A stretch of DNA of 64,000 bases, taken from positions 25,717 to 89,716 of the forward strand of contig DAOOQQ010000012.1 of NCBI GenBank assembly GCA_035388825.1. Direction: 5' to 3'. The position numbers were made by a program, and so were the translations under genes. The stretch is from MWAR01 sp035388825. Lineage in GTDB: Bacteria > Muiribacteriota > Ozemobacteria > Ozemobacterales > Ozemobacteraceae. Below the pieces are notes generated by a model. That model ran no database searches, had not been told where the DNA came from, and worked only from the letters and a program-made list of their open reading frames with translations. The stretch's first letter is position 1; each line of letters begins with the position of its first letter. This document shows, piece by piece, positions 15,746-25,508 of this stretch.

Positions 15746-18700
15746 TTATTTCTTTCGGGCGGCGGGCCGGGGATGCGCAGAGCAGCCGACCGTGCCGTCC
15801 GGGTTCAGCGTGTAACTGCCACTCGCGGGGCAGGGACTCATATTGTAATCCAACACCACTCTATTTATCAACCCCTCCTTCGGAAGATGCTTCCGGACCG
15901 CCGACCCGAACGAGGCGAGAATGGCTTCCAGGCGGGCGCGGGTGAAGGCGCACCGGTCTTCTCCCGAGGTGATGAACGGGAAGAGGCCGTAGACCGGGTG
16001 TTTCGTGCAGCGCAGGCTGCCGCTGGGCCCGTCGATCGTGACCGTGCCGCTGCCCGGGCAGAGGGTTGCCAGTTCGGCGGGATCGCGGCTGAACAGGAGC
16101 CGGCGTGCCACGCATTCCAGGGCCTCGAGGCGGGGCTGAATGAGCCAGGAAAAAGGCTTCCAGGACTCGAGCCACCGGCCGAGCCAGCGGCCGAAGCCCC
16201 GGTAGCTGGCTTCGAGTTCGACGCAGGCATCGTTGGCGCTGACCCGCACTTCGACCGGGATGCCCCATTCGAGCATGCGGCGCTTGAACCCGAACAGGGA
16301 GTCGGCCAGGTGTTTCATGAACTTCTGATCGACCGGGGTCTGGGGAACGAGCCGCACGATCTCGGTCACATCGCTGCCTTCGAGGATATGGCGCGCGTGG
16401 AGGGCGGTGTAGGGGGCGATCGGACTTTCGATCCAGGGGCGGAAGAGGATCGGAATCTCGCTTTCCCACCGCTTCCAGTCGAGGAGGATGCCGAAGAGGG
16501 TGGTGGCTTGCGGCGGGAAGGTGCCGCTCATCGCCCGGATCTCATCCGCCGACGGCTCGCGGCCGGTTCCCAGGAACAGCCGGTCGTCCGCCTGGAGGGC
16601 CCAGAGGGTCCAGCGGCCCATGCGGGCGCGAAATGCCGGGAAGCCAGCGATCGTCGTTGCGGCATCGATGGGGGGGCAGCCGAGCAGGCCGAGGTGGTGG
16701 CGAAGCGGGGCGAGGGCATCGTGCGTCGCGAGGCCCGGGAACGTCACGAGCAGCGTGGAGTGGCGCGCCGGCCGCGCGAGCCGCTCGACGAACAGGGTGA
16801 TCGACAGGCTGCCGAATTCAGGGAAGGCGAGCAGATGGTCCGCCGCGATCGTGGCCGCCGCCGGTCCCATGTGCAGGGCAAGCGGAACCGAGGCCGTGAC
16901 GGGGAAAACCGGCTCCTCGAGGCCGCCGGCGGCTGCGCTTTCGGGAGCCGTTTCGGAGGTGGCCGATGCGGTTTCGTCGAGCTCCTCGGCGTCCTGCAAC
17001 AGGAGCTGCTCTTCGGCAGTCTCGGTTTCTCCGGGAATGACGGCATCGGCGGAGGGCGCCGTGGCGGCCGTTGCCGTGGCCGTTCCCGAGGCGGTCTCGA
17101 TCGTGTAATAGTCGAACAGGGGCTTCGAAAGGTCGATCTCGCCCTTCTTGAGCCGCTCACACAGGCGCGTCATCTCGATGGCCCGCTCGAACATGCCCTC
17201 TTCCTGGAAGATGCGGACGAGCTGGAGGAGGATGCGGTTCAGATGCACCGGCTCGGCCTTCGCACCGAACACGCCGTGATACTCGGCGATGGCCCGATAC
17301 TGCGCCCGGAGCACGATCGCCTGATACAATTCCCGCTGCATGTTCTCGAGGCCCGGATCCGCCTTGAGCGCCTGCCGGAAATACTCGAGGGCCGTCTCGA
17401 ACTGGGCGATGTGCAGATAGGCCTTGCCCAGGTGCATCAGGATCTCGCCGACGTCGGGAGCCAGGCTTGCGGCCTTGCGCAGCGTGCGGATCGCCTCTTC
17501 GACCTTGCCCTGTTTGAACAGAACCCATCCATATGTGTCGATATAGGAAGCATTGTTCGGCTCGATTTTGACGGCGCGGACGGCCATCTTCTCGGCTTTG
17601 TCGATGTCACGTTCGATCTCGGTCAGAAGATAGGCGTAATTATTCAACGCCTCGGCAGAGGTCGGCCGCAGCTCGACGGCCTTTTCATACATCCGAATCG
17701 CTTTCTCATGCCGCTTCGTGACGTAATACACCGTCCCGAGATGGTAATGCGGCTCGTAGACGTCGGGAGACATGTTGACGGCCTTTTCCAGCTCCTGGAC
17801 GGCCTTGTCGAACTGGGTGTTCTTGAATGCCGCCCAGCCGAGACTGTCGCGGAACCCGGGATTGTCGGGGATCTGATCAACCGCCCGCTGGACAAGCGAC
17901 TGGGCGAGCTCGCGATGGACGCCATACTCGGCGTACAGGAACCCGAGATTGTTCAGGGCGTGGGGGTTGTTGGGCGAAAGGGTGAGGATCTTCTTGTAGA
18001 CGGCCTCCTGCAGCCAGAACGGCTCCTCCTTGGCCTGAGCCTGATACGATTCATGCAACCCCATATAGATCCCGAGCAGCGAGTGCTGGAGCTTGCCGTT
18101 CCCGGGGGCGAGCGACGAGGCTTTCTCGAACGAGGCGATGGCGAGAAACAGGGCCGGCTCCTCGCTTCCCAGAAGCCGGAACGCCTGGCCGAGAGCGTAG
18201 TAATACCCGGCCTCGGCCGGGGCGAGCGCCGCGGCCCGCTTGAGATCCTCGAACGGCTTCATCGGCGAGAAATACCCGTTGGGGCGGTTGCGGAGCAGCT
18301 GGAACAGAATACCCTTCACGAGATGATACTCGGGGGTGCGCTCGAACGGCTCCTCGCCCTTCAGCAGCAGCTCCTCGAAGGCGTGATCACGGGCGTTCTT
18401 CGGGTCGTCTTCGCGGTTCGCGGCCAGCATCAGCCCGCGCAGATAGAGATACCGCAGGGCTTCCGCCTTCCGGTCGGCGGTGAACGATTTCGTCTCGAGG
18501 AAGGCGATGGCGATCTTTTCGAGCTCGGCGGCGCGCGGGGTGTCCGACAGCTTCATCAGCGTGACCCACTGGGACATCGCATGGAGCTGGGCGAGCGTGT
18601 TCTTCTGCTGCTCCGACAGGTATTTCTTCAACAGGGACAGGTTGAAATCGGGCGCCTTGGTCTTCTCGAGGCGGAGCTCCTCGACGTTGAAGAGGGGAAG

Positions 18701-18820
18701 GCCGAAATCGATCTCCGCTGCCCATGCGGAACCGGCGGGAAGCAGCAGGGCTGCCGTCAGGATCAGCAGGCCGAGAACGGGCACCAGCGGGCGGAGTCGG
18801 GCGGAAATGGCGGATGTCAT
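15746..18820 (-). CDS. exported TPR-repeat protein with unusual C-terminal domain
   Basis: A 1024-residue secreted or periplasmic protein. A signal peptide (about 1-34, ending SAWA) is followed by about ten tetratricopeptide repeats (roughly 140-520, e.g. PHALNNLGFLYAEYG and EALNNYAYLLTEIE), a short Ala/Glu-rich linker (about 560-640) and a C-terminal region of about 380 residues without a recognised family. The tail carries two similar cysteine motifs, CPGSGTVTI ... LRCTKHP and CPASGSYTLN ... VGCSAHP, resembling the last strands of pseudopilin-like proteins. TPRs imply a scaffold role. The gene lies between the GTPase gene and hfq on one strand; gaps of 72 and 23 nt suggest an operon. Confidence 0.75.
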   Translation of the reverse strand: MTSAISARLRPLVPVLGLLILTAALLLPAGSAWAAEIDFGLPLFNVEELRLEKTKAPDFNLSLLKKYLSEQQKNTLAQLHAMSQWVTLMKLSDTPRAAELEKIAIAFLETKSFTADRKAEALRYLYLRGLMLAANREDDPKNARDHAFEELLLKGEEPFERTPEYHLVKGILFQLLRNRPNGYFSPMKPFEDLKRAAALAPAEAGYYYALGQAFRLLGSEEPALFLAIASFEKASSLAPGNGKLQHSLLGIYMGLHESYQAQAKEEPFWLQEAVYKKILTLSPNNPHALNNLGFLYAEYGVHRELAQSLVQRAVDQIPDNPGFRDSLGWAAFKNTQFDKAVQELEKAVNMSPDVYEPHYHLGTVYYVTKRHEKAIRMYEKAVELRPTSAEALNNYAYLLTEIERDIDKAEKMAVRAVKIEPNNASYIDTYGWVLFKQGKVEEAIRTLRKAASLAPDVGEILMHLGKAYLHIAQFETALEYFRQALKADPGLENMQRELYQAIVLRAQYRAIAEYHGVFGAKAEPVHLNRILLQLVRIFQEEGMFERAIEMTRLCERLKKGEIDLSKPLFDYYTIETASGTATATAATAPSADAVIPGETETAEEQLLLQDAEELDETASATSETAPESAAAGGLEEPVFPVTASVPLALHMGPAAATIAADHLLAFPEFGSLSITLFVERLARPARHSTLLVTFPGLATHDALAPLRHHLGLLGCPPIDAATTIAGFPAFRARMGRWTLWALQADDRLFLGTGREPSADEIRAMSGTFPPQATTLFGILLDWKRWESEIPILFRPWIESPIAPYTALHARHILEGSDVTEIVRLVPQTPVDQKFMKHLADSLFGFKRRMLEWGIPVEVRVSANDACVELEASYRGFGRWLGRWLESWKPFSWLIQPRLEALECVARRLLFSRDPAELATLCPGSGTVTIDGPSGSLRCTKHPVYGLFPFITSGEDRCAFTRARLEAILASFGSAVRKHLPKEGLINRVVLDYNMSPCPASGSYTLNPDGTVGCSAHPRPAARKK

Positions 18821-18892
18821 GGATGTGGCCTCCGGGAGCAGTTTCTGGAACGCATTATAGGCCGGATGAGGGCTGAGGGCAAATAGCGGTGT

Positions 18893-20542
18893 TCAGCGGC
18901 CGGCCTGATCGACCTCGTCGGCCCATGTGAGCGCCGGATCGATCAGGCGGCGGCGCAGTTCGGCAGAGAACTGTTCCTCGACGGATCCGGTGAGGCCCTC
19001 GAGGGCGCAGCTCTGGCGCGACAGCCAGAAACCGGCCTGGAGATGGCAGACCAGCCAGAACAGCAGGCCGCCCCCGATGAACATGCCCGCGGCAGGATCA
19101 TGCGCGGCCATCAGAGCCGTCAGGAAATACCGGACGAGCAGCAGGATGATCAGGAGCGGCAGGGCGTTCAGCAGCAGCGTCACGGCCCGGCCGGGTTCGG
19201 GGACCTCGAGAAAGGCGCGGATCCGCTCTGCGATGCGGCCGGTCGTCAGGGCACGCGGCGGGGTTGCCTCGAGCCGTGCGTTCAGCGGGGCCGGGTCGAG
19301 CCCCGCGCGGTCGAGGAGCTCGGTGAGGTGCCGGCGTCCCTGGAGCAGCAGGGCGTCGGCGGCCGTGCCGGCGTCGGCGGAAAGCCGCTCGGCAAGCGGA
19401 GTCACCGGATCCGAGAACGGGGAAATGACGAGGCTCTGCAGCCGGGTGGCGAGGGTCGAGATGGCGAGCGAAGTGCGGACGTAGGCGCCGAATGGCCCGC
19501 CCAGCCGCGCGGCCGCCTCGGATTCGCGTCGGCGCACCAGGTCGGCCGACATCGTTCCGACGGCCGATGCCGCGGCATTCCGGAGGGTGTCGCGGCTCTG
19601 GCGGGCGAACGCCTCGCTCCAGCTCCGCAGCTCGGCAGTCACCCCGCGGGCGGGCTCCAGCCGGCAAACGCGCTCGATCCAGGCGGCCGTTTCCGAGGCG
19701 CGTTCAGCCTGGTTTTCGGCATTGATACGGGCGGCGACTGTCTGGTCGAGCCGGGCGCGGAGATACTCCTCCAGTTTCGGGAAATCCCAGCGGGGGCCGC
19801 CTCCCTGGCCGGTTTTCGCGAGAAAGGCGTTGTGGGCCGAGATCCGGAAAACGGGCAGCTCCTCGCCGAGCGGCGTGCGGAGTGGCAGGGCGCCGATCTT
19901 CTTGCGCAGATCCGCGATCACATCGTCCTGCTCGCGGGGCGTCAGCATGCCCTCGTCGATGCGGTTCAAAACGAAAACGGCCCGCCGGAAGCCCATCGAG
20001 GAGCCCAGCACGGCATACAGATCGAGCGAGTCGTATTTCTGGGTCGTGACGACGCAGAGAACCAGGTCGGCCCGCTCGAGAAGCCGGGCGAACACCTGCC
20101 GGTTCTCCTCGCGGATCCCGTCCAGGTCCGGGGTGTCGACGAGGATGAGATGTTCGAGCGCGGCTTCATCGTGGCTGAAGAAGGCATCCGACGGCTCGAG
20201 GATGCCCTCCAGGAGCCGGCGGGCCATGCCGGCGCGCCGCTGGTGCGCATAGACCGACGGTCGCAGCGTCGAACAGGCCCGGGCTGAGGCGGAGCTGATC
20301 TCCCGGCCGGCCAGGGCGTTGATGAGCGTCGTCTTGCCGACCTTCGTGCCGCCTGCGATAACGGTCAGCAGACAGTCGCAGACGCTTTTCTCACGCTTTT
20401 CCAGGAGTGCGAGCAGGCGGTGCGCCTCGGCTGCGTCGGCCGCAGCCGGGCGGCCCCACAGCGACTGCGCGGTGCCGATGAGGCTGCGAAGGCCGGCGGC
20501 CGTGACCTGGCCGGCCGGGGCGGATGACGTGGCGGATTCCAT
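18893..20542 (-). CDS. dynamin-like membrane GTPase (paralogue of 25509-27392)
   Basis: A 549-residue GTPase of the dynamin-like/FeoB-GTPase-type superfamily. The G1 P-loop is GGTKVGKT (64-71), G3 is DTPDLDG (136-142) and the G4 equivalent is NRID (193-196). Long helices follow, and the C-terminal third has two adjacent hydrophobic segments (about 430-490, separated by a short loop) that would insert in the membrane. It shares the stretch VVTTQKYDSLD with WVTTQQKYKDLA in the second GTPase of the window. The start is ATG 20542; a GTG at 20563 would add seven residues but has no better ribosome site. It is divergent from the GT-C genes and upstream of the TPR gene. Confidence 0.8.
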   Translation of the reverse strand: MESATSSAPAGQVTAAGLRSLIGTAQSLWGRPAAADAAEAHRLLALLEKREKSVCDCLLTVIAGGTKVGKTTLINALAGREISSASARACSTLRPSVYAHQRRAGMARRLLEGILEPSDAFFSHDEAALEHLILVDTPDLDGIREENRQVFARLLERADLVLCVVTTQKYDSLDLYAVLGSSMGFRRAVFVLNRIDEGMLTPREQDDVIADLRKKIGALPLRTPLGEELPVFRISAHNAFLAKTGQGGGPRWDFPKLEEYLRARLDQTVAARINAENQAERASETAAWIERVCRLEPARGVTAELRSWSEAFARQSRDTLRNAAASAVGTMSADLVRRRESEAAARLGGPFGAYVRTSLAISTLATRLQSLVISPFSDPVTPLAERLSADAGTAADALLLQGRRHLTELLDRAGLDPAPLNARLEATPPRALTTGRIAERIRAFLEVPEPGRAVTLLLNALPLLIILLLVRYFLTALMAAHDPAAGMFIGGGLLFWLVCHLQAGFWLSRQSCALEGLTGSVEEQFSAELRRRLIDPALTWADEVDQAGR

Positions 20543-20620
20543 GCAGACGAGAGCATACCCCACGCCCGCGCTTCATGGCAATCGCTCCGCCCCCCGTGCT
20601 ATGATCCCCGGCGAACGACC

Positions 20621-22813
20621 ATGCCTGTCTCGACCGCTTTTCTGACGCATCTCTCCGGCGCGGCTGCCGCGGTGGCCCTGCTGGTCCTCGTCGCCGTCTC
20701 GGCGTTCGCAGCCGCCGCACGCCTGCTGCCGGGGACAACGACGGCATGCCGCCTTTCCGGCGCCGTCATCCTGGCGCATGCCCTTCAGATCCTCATCTTC
20801 CAGGTTCTCGCCCCCTTCGGCCTCTTCCGCCTTCCCGCGGTTCTCGCCTGCACGGCGCTTGCGGCGGGCGCGGCAGCTCTCCTCTGGCGCGGCCGGCCGG
20901 CCGGCACGCCGTCTCTCGCCGAGATGGCCGCCCGGGATCTCGAACATCTCCGGAGCCGGGTGAACCAGGCGCTTGCCACCCCAGCCCGGCGTCTCGTCCT
21001 GTTCCTTCTCGGGGCCGTCGCGCTCGGCGCGCTTCGGGGAATCGTGAATCTCGCGGTCACGACGGATTCTCTGACATATCATTTGATATATATAGGTGGG
21101 TTCATCCGGAACGGGGGCTGGTTCGAGCTCGACGCGCCGGGCGACTGGGGCGTCCTATGCCGCTTCTATGCCGATGGCGGCGAGATTCTGACGGCCTGGT
21201 GGCTGCTGCCGTTCCACGGGGACCTGGTGGCGGGCCTGTCGGGACTGCCCGGCTGGGGGCTTGCGATGGCGGCGGTGTACGAGCTCGCCCGCCGGCTGGG
21301 ACTGCCGGCCCGCCGGGCGGCTCTTCCGGCCCTGATCGTCGGCTTCATGCCGGCGGTGTTCGCGTTCATCGCCTCGGTCTACGTCGACATCCACCTCTTG
21401 GGCAATCTGCTGGGCGGCTCGCTGTTCTTTCTCGCCGCCTGGACCTCGTTCGAGGGAGCCGATCCGCAGGCGGCGACACAGGGACCGTCGGCGCCCGCCT
21501 TCCTGCTGTGTGGATTGGCCATGGGAAACGCGCTTGCGATCAAAATTCTCAGCCTCTCCGGCGTCGGTGCCGCCTTCCTGCTGCTGGGGCTCCGAGCTCT
21601 CTGGAGCGGCGGGAAGGGCCGGAACCTCGTTCTCTGGCTGCTCGGTATCGCCGCCCTCGCCGCCGTCGGAGTGCGCCACTACGCCGTTTCGTTCGCCGCC
21701 TGGGGTTCGCCGTCCTGGCCGTTTCCCCTGAATCTGCCGGGAATCCCGCTGTTTCCGGGAAGCCCGGCGCGTGCCGCCTACATGCAGTATCTGAGCGGCC
21801 TGACCGAAATCCTGTTCGCCGGAAGTCCCCCGGGGTTCGAACTCGGCTGGATGGCCAAATGGCTGTTCGGCATCACTCCCGTCTCGATCGGCCCCGTCGG
21901 GCTTCTGGCTTTCGCCCTTGCACCGGCCGGCTTCCGATTCGCCTGGGGGCGAAGTCGCGGATTCGCCGCTTTTTCCCTCCTCGTGCTTGCCGCCTCGGCC
22001 GCCTCGCTCCTGGGGCCGGATATGTGGCACTTCCATCTGTTGTTCTGCCGTGTGAACGCCCGTCTCTACACGTTTCCCATGGCCCTGCTGATCCTGCTTG
22101 CGGTCTTGGCGCTCGAACGCTGGCCCGAAGCGCCCCGCCGTCTGGGGCTCATCCTCATGGCGGGCCTGGCCGCCATCGCCTCGGGATACTCTCTGTTCGT
22201 CACCTGGACGACCGGCCATCCCCGTCTCGACCTTCTCCTGGCCGCGATCCCCCCGATTGCCGCTCTGCTGCCGCTCCGGGAACTACCCCGATTCTCCTGC
22301 GGCCGCAACCGCGCCATCCTGTTCGGCTTGCTGCTCGTTGCCGCGCTCACGGCTCTTCCCGTCGTCAAAGACCGGCTCCGGGAAGGACAGCTCCTCTCTG
22401 CTCATGAGGGCCACGAACTCGACCGCTCCACGTCTCCCGCCTGGGTGCTTTGCGACGATCCCGGTCGGCCGCGGCGGATCGCCTTTTCGACCGGTTGGGA
22501 CGGGGTTCTCGGGTATGCCTGGTACTGGGGGGCTCTTCTCGGGCGTCATCTCCAGAATCACGTCACCTATATTCCCATCACCAAGACGGGCGATATCATC
22601 GAATACCGTGACCCCGACCAGGTCGCGCGCGCCGCCGATGCCGAAGCCTGGCTCCGTCGGCTGAGGGAAGAACGGATCGACACCGTCGTCCTGTTCCCGC
22701 CCCAGCCTCCCGAACACGCCTGGGTGACCGCCCGCCCCGATCTGTTCCGGCCCGAGGGAACGGCTTCCCCGGCAATGGTGTTCCGCCACCTCGCGGTGGC
22801 TCCGGAACGATAA
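20621..22813 (+). CDS. GT-C-fold membrane glycosyltransferase-like protein, copy 1
   Basis: A 730-residue polytopic protein with about twelve or more hydrophobic helices. The first extracytoplasmic loop carries TTDSLTYHLIYIGGF, which resembles the Asp-containing catalytic loop of GT39/ArnT-type enzymes that transfer sugars from polyprenyl-phosphate donors. The C-terminal roughly 150 residues form a soluble domain. An adjacent gene encodes a clear paralogue, in tandem with only 2 nt between. Assignment rests on architecture and the loop motif; donor and acceptor are unknown. A rare AT-rich codon run occurs at 21076-21096, in the conserved loop. Confidence 0.65.
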   Translation: MPVSTAFLTHLSGAAAAVALLVLVAVSAFAAAARLLPGTTTACRLSGAVILAHALQILIFQVLAPFGLFRLPAVLACTALAAGAAALLWRGRPAGTPSLAEMAARDLEHLRSRVNQALATPARRLVLFLLGAVALGALRGIVNLAVTTDSLTYHLIYIGGFIRNGGWFELDAPGDWGVLCRFYADGGEILTAWWLLPFHGDLVAGLSGLPGWGLAMAAVYELARRLGLPARRAALPALIVGFMPAVFAFIASVYVDIHLLGNLLGGSLFFLAAWTSFEGADPQAATQGPSAPAFLLCGLAMGNALAIKILSLSGVGAAFLLLGLRALWSGGKGRNLVLWLLGIAALAAVGVRHYAVSFAAWGSPSWPFPLNLPGIPLFPGSPARAAYMQYLSGLTEILFAGSPPGFELGWMAKWLFGITPVSIGPVGLLAFALAPAGFRFAWGRSRGFAAFSLLVLAASAASLLGPDMWHFHLLFCRVNARLYTFPMALLILLAVLALERWPEAPRRLGLILMAGLAAIASGYSLFVTWTTGHPRLDLLLAAIPPIAALLPLRELPRFSCGRNRAILFGLLLVAALTALPVVKDRLREGQLLSAHEGHELDRSTSPAWVLCDDPGRPRRIAFSTGWDGVLGYAWYWGALLGRHLQNHVTYIPITKTGDIIEYRDPDQVARAADAEAWLRRLREERIDTVVLFPPQPPEHAWVTARPDLFRPEGTASPAMVFRHLAVAPER

Positions 22814-22815
22814 CC

Positions 22816-24960
22816 ATGATGAATTATAACATTAGCGATATAATAGGCTGGACGGCCTGCGCCTCCTGGGCTATGATTCTGCTGACGACGATCGGGGCTT
22901 CATCCTGGGCGCTGGCGGCCTGGCTCGTGCCGCAGGGTTCGGCGGCCCGAAGATGGTCGGCGGCCGTCGTCGTGGCGAACGGGTTCCAGATCGGCTCGTT
23001 TCAGATCCTGGCCGGTTTCGGCGCGTTCCGTCTCCTTCCCGCGGTCCTGCTGAGCTGCCTGTTCGCTCTGACGGCCGCGGGACTGCATCGCTGGCTTCCG
23101 CGTGGCGATCATTCCCTGACGGGGCTGCTGCTGCGGGATCTGAGGCATGCGCTTGCCCGGCTCGACCAGGCCCTCGCCACGCCGGCCCGGCCTCTGGTGT
23201 TGGCGGTTCTCGCGACGATCCTGATACTCGTGGCCCGGGGCTTTCTGAACATCCCCGTCACGACGGATTCGCTGACCTATCACCTCTATTACGCGGGGAT
23301 GTTCGTTCAGACCGGAGGCTGGTTCGACATCGATACGCCCGGCGCCTGGGGGGTGACCTACCGGTTCTATCCGACCGGCGGGGAGATGCTCACGGCGTGG
23401 CTGATGCTGCCGTTCCACGGCGATCTGGTGGCAGGTCTTGTCTCGCTACCATCCTGGGGTCTGCTGCTGGCCGCTCTCTATGAACTCGGGCGGCAGCTTG
23501 GTCTGGCTCCCCGCCGGGCCGCCCTTGCCGCGGGCCTGGCCGGGTTCATGCCGGCCGTCTTCGGCTTCGCCGCATCCGTCTACGTCGATATCCCCCTGAT
23601 CGCCTGTCTCGTCGCAGCCTCGCTGTTCTTCCTCGATGCGTGGCGCACCGACGCGGCCGCCCCGGCGTTCCTCTGCGGGATTGCCCTCGGCTGCGGCCTC
23701 GCGATCAAGATCTTCGCCCTTGCCGGTGTCGGAGCCGTAGCGGTGGTGTTCCTGCTGCGATGGATCCGGCCGGGACCCAGGCCCCTTTGGCCGCTGGCCG
23801 CGCTGCTGACGGGGATGGCCGCTCTCGGATTCCGCCATTACGGGCTGCTGTATGCCCGGTTCGGCTCGCCTACCTGGCCTCTGCCCCTGGGTCTGCCCGG
23901 ACTTCCGATCTTCGCCGGCAGTGCAGCCTGGGCCGAAAAACTCCGGCATCTCGCCGAAACCACGGATGCCACGATCTCCGGCGGCTCCCTGTGGCGGGAG
24001 ATCGCCTGGTATATCACCTGGTATTTCGGTTTCAAACCCGTCTCGATCGGGCCGACCGGCTTCGTCGCCCTCGTGCTGGCACCGGCCGGACTTGTCACCG
24101 TCTGGAAACGGGTGAGCCGGGGTTTCGCGATCTACCTCTCGCTTGTGCTTGCCGCCTCCGCCGCCGCGCTGTTCGGCTCGGGGATGTGGAAGTTCCATGT
24201 CATCTTCGCCAGTGTGAACGCGCGCCTCAATACCCTGCCGTTCGCCCTTCTCATCCTGCTTGCCTTCCTTTCCCTCGAGCGCTGGGAAGCCGCGCCGCGT
24301 CGCCTCGTCACGGGCCTGCTCGTCCTGTTGTCGGTCATCGCCGCAACCGGTTCCCTCGTCTCGACCTGGACGACCGGATTTCCCACCCTCGACGGGGTTC
24401 TGCTCCTTCTGCCCCCGCTCGCCGCCCTGCTGCCCATCAGAAAGATATCTATAAATATATCTGCCAGGCTGCTGGCGGTCGCCGCCTGCGGCCTTTTCCT
24501 CCTTCTGATCCTGCTCCAGCCGGCCAAGGCGGCCATGCGGCCGCGTCAGCTTCTTGCCGCCCATGAAGGATACGAACTCGGCCGGGAAGCGTCCCGCGCG
24601 TGGGTGGTGTGCGACGATCCGGCCCGGCCGCGCCGCATCGCTTTCTCGGCGGGCTGGGGGCCGATCGGGTATGACTGGTCCTGGGCCCCGCTGCTGGGGC
24701 GGAATCTCCAAAACCACGTCACCTATCTTCCGATCACGGCTTCGGGCGCGGTCATCGAATACGACGATCCGGCCCGCCTTGCCCGTGAAGCCAGCTTCGA
24801 TGCATGGCTGGGCCGGCTTCGAGAGCGGCGGATCGATACCGTCGTCCTGTTTCCGCCGTTTCCCCCGGAACACGGCTGGGTGAATGCCCACCCCAACCTG
24901 TTCCTGGCGGAGGATACGGCGTCCCCGCCGCTCGTGTTCCGCCTGTCGCCGGCCCGCTGA
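22816..24960 (+). CDS. GT-C-fold membrane glycosyltransferase-like protein, copy 2
   Basis: A 714-residue paralogue of the preceding gene. It repeats the same landmarks: TTDSLTYHLYYAGMF, RFYPTGGEMLTAW, LPFHGDLVAGL, GFMPAVFGF and, at the end, QNHVTYLPIT ... RRIDTVVLFPPFPPEHGWV. The pair therefore arose by tandem duplication. The spacing of 2 nt after the upstream stop implies translational coupling. The N-terminal codons are unusually AT-rich (22823-22844) and another AT-rich islet occurs at 24443-24462. Probably a sugar or phosphoglycan transferase of the envelope; exact reaction unknown. Confidence 0.65.
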   Translation: MMNYNISDIIGWTACASWAMILLTTIGASSWALAAWLVPQGSAARRWSAAVVVANGFQIGSFQILAGFGAFRLLPAVLLSCLFALTAAGLHRWLPRGDHSLTGLLLRDLRHALARLDQALATPARPLVLAVLATILILVARGFLNIPVTTDSLTYHLYYAGMFVQTGGWFDIDTPGAWGVTYRFYPTGGEMLTAWLMLPFHGDLVAGLVSLPSWGLLLAALYELGRQLGLAPRRAALAAGLAGFMPAVFGFAASVYVDIPLIACLVAASLFFLDAWRTDAAAPAFLCGIALGCGLAIKIFALAGVGAVAVVFLLRWIRPGPRPLWPLAALLTGMAALGFRHYGLLYARFGSPTWPLPLGLPGLPIFAGSAAWAEKLRHLAETTDATISGGSLWREIAWYITWYFGFKPVSIGPTGFVALVLAPAGLVTVWKRVSRGFAIYLSLVLAASAAALFGSGMWKFHVIFASVNARLNTLPFALLILLAFLSLERWEAAPRRLVTGLLVLLSVIAATGSLVSTWTTGFPTLDGVLLLLPPLAALLPIRKISINISARLLAVAACGLFLLLILLQPAKAAMRPRQLLAAHEGYELGREASRAWVVCDDPARPRRIAFSAGWGPIGYDWSWAPLLGRNLQNHVTYLPITASGAVIEYDDPARLAREASFDAWLGRLRERRIDTVVLFPPFPPEHGWVNAHPNLFLAEDTASPPLVFRLSPAR

Positions 24961-25043
24961 GAGGCGGTTTTGATTTTCGGGGCTTCCGGGTATACCTTTG
25001 AAGAGAGGGGAATACCCCGAATGCATCGAGGGAGGATCTCAAG

Positions 25044-25505
25044 ATGAAAAAGCTGGTGCTGTTCGTCTGCTTCTGTCTGTTCTGTACGGCGTCCGCTTGG
25101 GCGGCCTACTGCTCGGGGTGCGGCGCGAAACTGCTCGACGATGTCCGGTTCTGCTCGAGCTGCGGGACGAAGGTCGAGGTGCCCGAGCCGGCGAAAAAAC
25201 CGGTGAAACCCGAGCCGGCTTCACCCGAACAGCCGAAGGCCTCTGAGCCGGACCGCACGTCGGTGTACCGGGTGAAAACGGATCTGTATGTCTACCAGCG
25301 CCGGGGTGACGAGCACGATATCCTGAAAAAGAACTTCCTGTTCAAACCCCGCCGGTACAAGATCAAGGCCGGTTCGGAACTGCGCATCCTCGAGATCGTC
25401 GGCGACACGCTGCTCGTCGAATCCGTCCCCGGCCCTGACGGAAAGAGCCAGCGCGGCTGGGTCACCGAAGAGGAGCTTGCGCTGCGCTCGACCTGGGCGA
25501 AATGA
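25044..25505 (+). CDS. exported zinc-ribbon plus SH3-like protein
   Basis: A 153-residue protein with a signal peptide (about 1-20), then a double-CxxC zinc ribbon (YCSGCGAKL ... RFCSSCGTKV, about 22-43), a Pro/Lys/Glu linker, and a C-terminal beta-rich domain of SH3-like length that ends in GWVTEEELAL. The ribbon is of the kind usually found at the cytoplasmic N-terminus of membrane proteins, so its placement behind a signal peptide is odd. GGAGG lies 9 nt before the ATG. It converges with the second GTPase gene, with only 3 nt between stops. Confidence 0.65.
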   Translation: MKKLVLFVCFCLFCTASAWAAYCSGCGAKLLDDVRFCSSCGTKVEVPEPAKKPVKPEPASPEQPKASEPDRTSVYRVKTDLYVYQRRGDEHDILKKNFLFKPRRYKIKAGSELRILEIVGDTLLVESVPGPDGKSQRGWVTEEELALRSTWAK

Positions 25506-25508
25506 GCC

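Noticed and set aside
15737..18886. Open plus-strand frame of about 1049 codons antisense to the TPR gene
   Set aside because: Mirror frame of a TPR-repeat gene with a signal peptide; composition is that of a shadow frame.
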